Shown piece after piece: positions 16,175 to 18,257 of a stretch of DNA of 18,257 nt (position 1 is its first letter; every line of letters starts with the position of its first letter). The position numbers and the translations under genes are program-made. This DNA is from Pseudomonadota bacterium (GTDB taxonomy: Bacteria > Pseudomonadota > Gammaproteobacteria > Xanthomonadales > Xanthomonadaceae): positions 1 to 18,257 of the forward strand of contig JAEXLY010000255.1 of NCBI GenBank assembly GCA_023444765.1, read 5' to 3'. Below the pieces are notes generated by a model. The model was not told where the DNA came from. It saw nothing but the letters and a program-made list of their open reading frames with translations, and searched no databases.

Positions 16175-16816
16175 TCAGTGTCGCGCGCCCAGCCGGCGCA
16201 GGTCCAGTTCGCAGCCGAACAGGAACTCGAACGCTTCCAGGTGGCGGCGCGCCTCGGCCATGTCGCGGCCCCAGGCGTAGAGGCCATGGCCGTCGATCAG
16301 GTAGCCCCACATCGGACCGCGGTCGAGCAGGGCGTCGACTTGGGCGGCCAGGGTCGGCATGTGCTGGCTGTTGGGCAGCACCGGCACGTCGATCGCGGTT
16401 TCGTGGGTCTCGTTGCCGCGAAAGGCCTTGAGCAGTTCGTAGCCCTCCAGCCGCAGGTGGCCGGCGCCGGAGAACAGGCGCGAGGCCACGGTCTGGTTGT
16501 GCGAGTGGGTATGCAGGATGCAGCCGATGTCGGCAAAACGCCGGTACAGCTGGGTGTGCAGCAGGGTTTCGGCCGAGGGGCGGTGGTCGCTGCCCACCGC
16601 GGCGCCATCGAAGTCCACGACCATGATGTCCGCGGGCGTCAGCCGGCCCTTGTCGCGGCCCGACACGGTGATCGCGGCGTGGCGATCGTCCAGGCGCGAG
16701 GAGAAGTTGCTGCTGGTGGCCGGCGTCCAGCCCAGCTGCGACAGCTCGCGCACGTTGTCGATGATCCCGTCGGCGAGGTCGCGCAGCCGCTGGCTGTCGT
16801 AGGGGGCGTTGCTCAT
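16175..16816 (-). CDS. mtnB: Methylthioribulose-1-phosphate dehydratase
   Basis: Class II aldolase-fold zinc enzyme of methionine salvage. It dehydrates 5-methylthioribulose-1-phosphate to 2,3-diketo-5-methylthiopentyl-1-phosphate, feeding mtnC. The 213-residue protein has [13 protein letters not shown] near the N-terminus for phosphate binding, the acidic PSAETLLH segment (80-86), the zinc ligands His102 and His104 in LHTHSHNQT, and a third histidine in DGHGLYAWG. AraD, FucA and similar aldolases share the fold, but the neighbours mtnD and mtnC settle the assignment. ATG 16816 lies 28 nt after the stop of the transporter gene, so one transcript is likely. The upstream isomerase (mtnA) and the MTA phosphorylase or nucleosidase are not in this window. 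Confidence 0.95.
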   Translation of the reverse strand: MSNAPYDSQRLRDLADGIIDNVRELSQLGWTPATSSNFSSRLDDRHAAITVSGRDKGRLTPADIMVVDFDGAAVGSDHRPSAETLLHTQLYRRFADIGCILHTHSHNQTVASRLFSGAGHLRLEGYELLKAFRGNETHETAIDVPVLPNSQHMPTLAAQVDALLDRGPMWGYLIDGHGLYAWGRDMAEARRHLEAFEFLFGCELDLRRLGARH

Positions 16817-16844
16817 GGGCCGATTCTAGGCGATCCGGCGGACG

Positions 16845-18257
16845 TCAGGGCTTGGCCGGGTCCGCGTCGGGCGCCTGTCCGGGCAGCGGCGCGGCGACAG
16901 CGGCCGGCGGCTGCGCCCCCTTGTCCAGCGGCAGGATCCGGAAGCCCACCCATGCCGCCACGAACGCCAGCACGAAATTGACCAGGTTGAAGAACACGAA
17001 GGGCAGGTAGTCCAGGGTCGCCACGCCGAGGGTGGCGGCCATGAACGCCGCGCAGGTGTTCCAGGGCACCAGCGGCGAGGTGATCGTGCCGCCATCCTCG
17101 AGCGCGCGCGACAGGTTGAGCGGCGACAGCCCGCGGCGCGCGTACTCGGACTGGTACAGCTTGCCCGGCAGCACCAGCGACATGTACTGGTCGGCCGTGA
17201 CCACGTTGGTGCCGAACGCGGTGACCAGGGTGGACACGATCAGCGCGCGCGCCGAACCGGCCGCCGACAGGACGTCCCGCACCATCCGCGCCAGCAACCC
17301 CGTGCGCTCCATCACCGCGCCGAAGCACATCGCGCAGATCACCAGCCACACGGTGTTGAGCATGTTGGACATGCCGCCGCCGCTGAGCAGTTCGTCCACC
17401 ACCGCATTGCCGCTGTCGGCCTGGTAGCCGTTGAACAGCGCGGTCCAGGCGCCGGCAAGCAGCGCCAGCGGCCGCGACAGCTCCGCGTTGGCGGCCAGGG
17501 CGACGACGTTGTCGGGCTGGAACACGACCGCGAACACCGAGCCCACCAGCGCGCCGATCATGATCGTCGGATACGCCGGGAAGCGCAGGAAGGCCAGCAC
17601 GAACACCAGGATCATCGGCAGCAGCAGGTACCAGGCCGGGTTGAACCGGGATTCCAGCACCGCCGACAGCGTGCCGGCCGTCGTCGTGCCGGTACCGGCG
17701 GCGCTGCTGCCCAGGCCCGCGATGGTGAACATCACCAGCGCGATGACCAGCGCGGGCAGGGTGGTCCACAGCAGGTTGCGGATGTGGCTGAACAATTCCG
17801 CGCCGCTCACCGCCGGCGCCAGGATGGTGGTGTCCGACAGCGGCGAGAGCTTGTCGCCGAAGTAGGCGCCGGAGATCACCGCGCCCGCGGTCATGGGCAG
17901 CGACATCTCCATGCCCTGGCCGATGCCCACCAGCGCCACGCCCACGGTGCCGGCCGTCGTCCACGAACTGCCGATCACCAGCGAGGTGATCGCGCAGATC
18001 AGGCAGGCGGCGGGATAGAAGTAGCTCGGGTGCAGCAGCTTCATGCCGTACACGATCAGGGTCGGCACGGTGCCGCTGAGCAGCCAGCTGCCGATCAGCG
18101 CGCCCACCGCCAGCAGGATCAGGATCGCGCCGACCGAGACCGAGACTCCGCGGACCAGCGCCTGCTCCACGTCTTCCCAGCGCAGGCCGTTGCGCAGCCC
18201 GATCAGCGCTGCGACGCCGCTGGCGAGCAGCAGGGCGATCTGGCTGGCGCCGTACAC
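16845..18257 (-). CDS. NhaC-family Na+/H+ antiporter-like transporter, N-terminus outside the window
   Basis: Polytopic inner-membrane protein with about eleven hydrophobic segments in the visible 470 residues. NhaC-family landmarks are [18 protein letters not shown], followed by [20 protein letters not shown], and in the second half [30 protein letters not shown] and SPLVPWNT. The gene reads leftward and remains open to the last base, so the true start lies beyond 18257; the GTG at the edge is not taken as the start. The hydrophilic tail ends in a Pro/Ala-rich stretch. The family contains Na+/H+ and malate/lactate antiporters, and some members have been proposed as methionine transporters from genomic context. 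The position 28 nt before mtnB makes a sulfur-metabolite substrate plausible but unproven. Confidence 0.9.
   Translation of the reverse strand: MYGASQIALLLASGVAALIGLRNGLRWEDVEQALVRGVSVSVGAILILLAVGALIGSWLLSGTVPTLIVYGMKLLHPSYFYPAACLICAITSLVIGSSWTTAGTVGVALVGIGQGMEMSLPMTAGAVISGAYFGDKLSPLSDTTILAPAVSGAELFSHIRNLLWTTLPALVIALVMFTIAGLGSSAAGTGTTTAGTLSAVLESRFNPAWYLLLPMILVFVLAFLRFPAYPTIMIGALVGSVFAVVFQPDNVVALAANAELSRPLALLAGAWTALFNGYQADSGNAVVDELLSGGGMSNMLNTVWLVICAMCFGAVMERTGLLARMVRDVLSAAGSARALIVSTLVTAFGTNVVTADQYMSLVLPGKLYQSEYARRGLSPLNLSRALEDGGTITSPLVPWNTCAAFMAATLGVATLDYLPFVFFNLVNFVLAFVAAWVGFRILPLDKGAQPPAAVAAPLPGQAPDADPAKP

Noticed and set aside
18255..18257. GTG at the right edge as the start of the transporter gene
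   Set aside because: It is simply the last codon in the window; NhaC proteins have additional N-terminal sequence before this point, so the gene is treated as partial.

Overview
The window is very GC-rich, with long antisense shadow ORFs, and reads as a chromosomal segment of a Xanthomonadaceae/Lysobacteraceae gammaproteobacterium (Lysobacter/Luteimonas/Xanthomonas type). This rests on the gene order, a TrpR-like regulator heading the his operon, and a bifunctional HisB whose phosphatase half lacks the E. coli-type zinc cysteines, all of which match what I remember of xanthomonads. It is an inference from protein similarity, not a search result. No mobile element, CRISPR array, tRNA or rRNA is visible.

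Left part (1-2690): a low-complexity C/G edge and a cluster of inverted repeats precede a histidine-ammonia-lyase-like MIO enzyme (228-2111). This enzyme is longer than normal HutH. A small three-helix membrane protein follows it with a 4-nt gap (2116-2484). About 200 bp with hairpins then lead to the only AT-rich patch I noticed, a promoter overlaid by a near-perfect 26-bp palindrome (2664-2689).

Central part (2698-10212): a complete, tightly packed histidine biosynthesis operon in the order TrpR/YerC-like regulator, hisG, hisD, hisC, hisB, hisH, hisA, hisF, hisIE. It covers every step from PRPP + ATP to histidine. Most junctions are 1-8 nt overlaps. The palindrome at the operon promoter suggests that the first gene represses its own operon. 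No his leader peptide or attenuator is seen.

Right-central part (10282-13756): a 7TM-DISM membrane diguanylate cyclase on the minus strand, convergent with the his operon, and a divergent exported metallophosphoesterase on the plus strand.

Right part (13787-18257, minus strand): a run transcribed leftward consisting of an NhaC-family antiporter-like transporter (cut by the window edge), mtnB, mtnD and mtnC of methionine salvage, and an exported C13 (legumain/caspase-like) peptidase. The peptidase begins 5 nt after mtnC. The transporter and the peptidase are unexplained companions of methionine salvage.

Overall this is mostly housekeeping metabolism. The points most worth checking are the his operator/repressor pair, the enlarged ammonia-lyase with its coupled membrane protein, and the two unexpected partners in the methionine-salvage cluster. 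I did not find a convincing new defence, mobile or signalling system.
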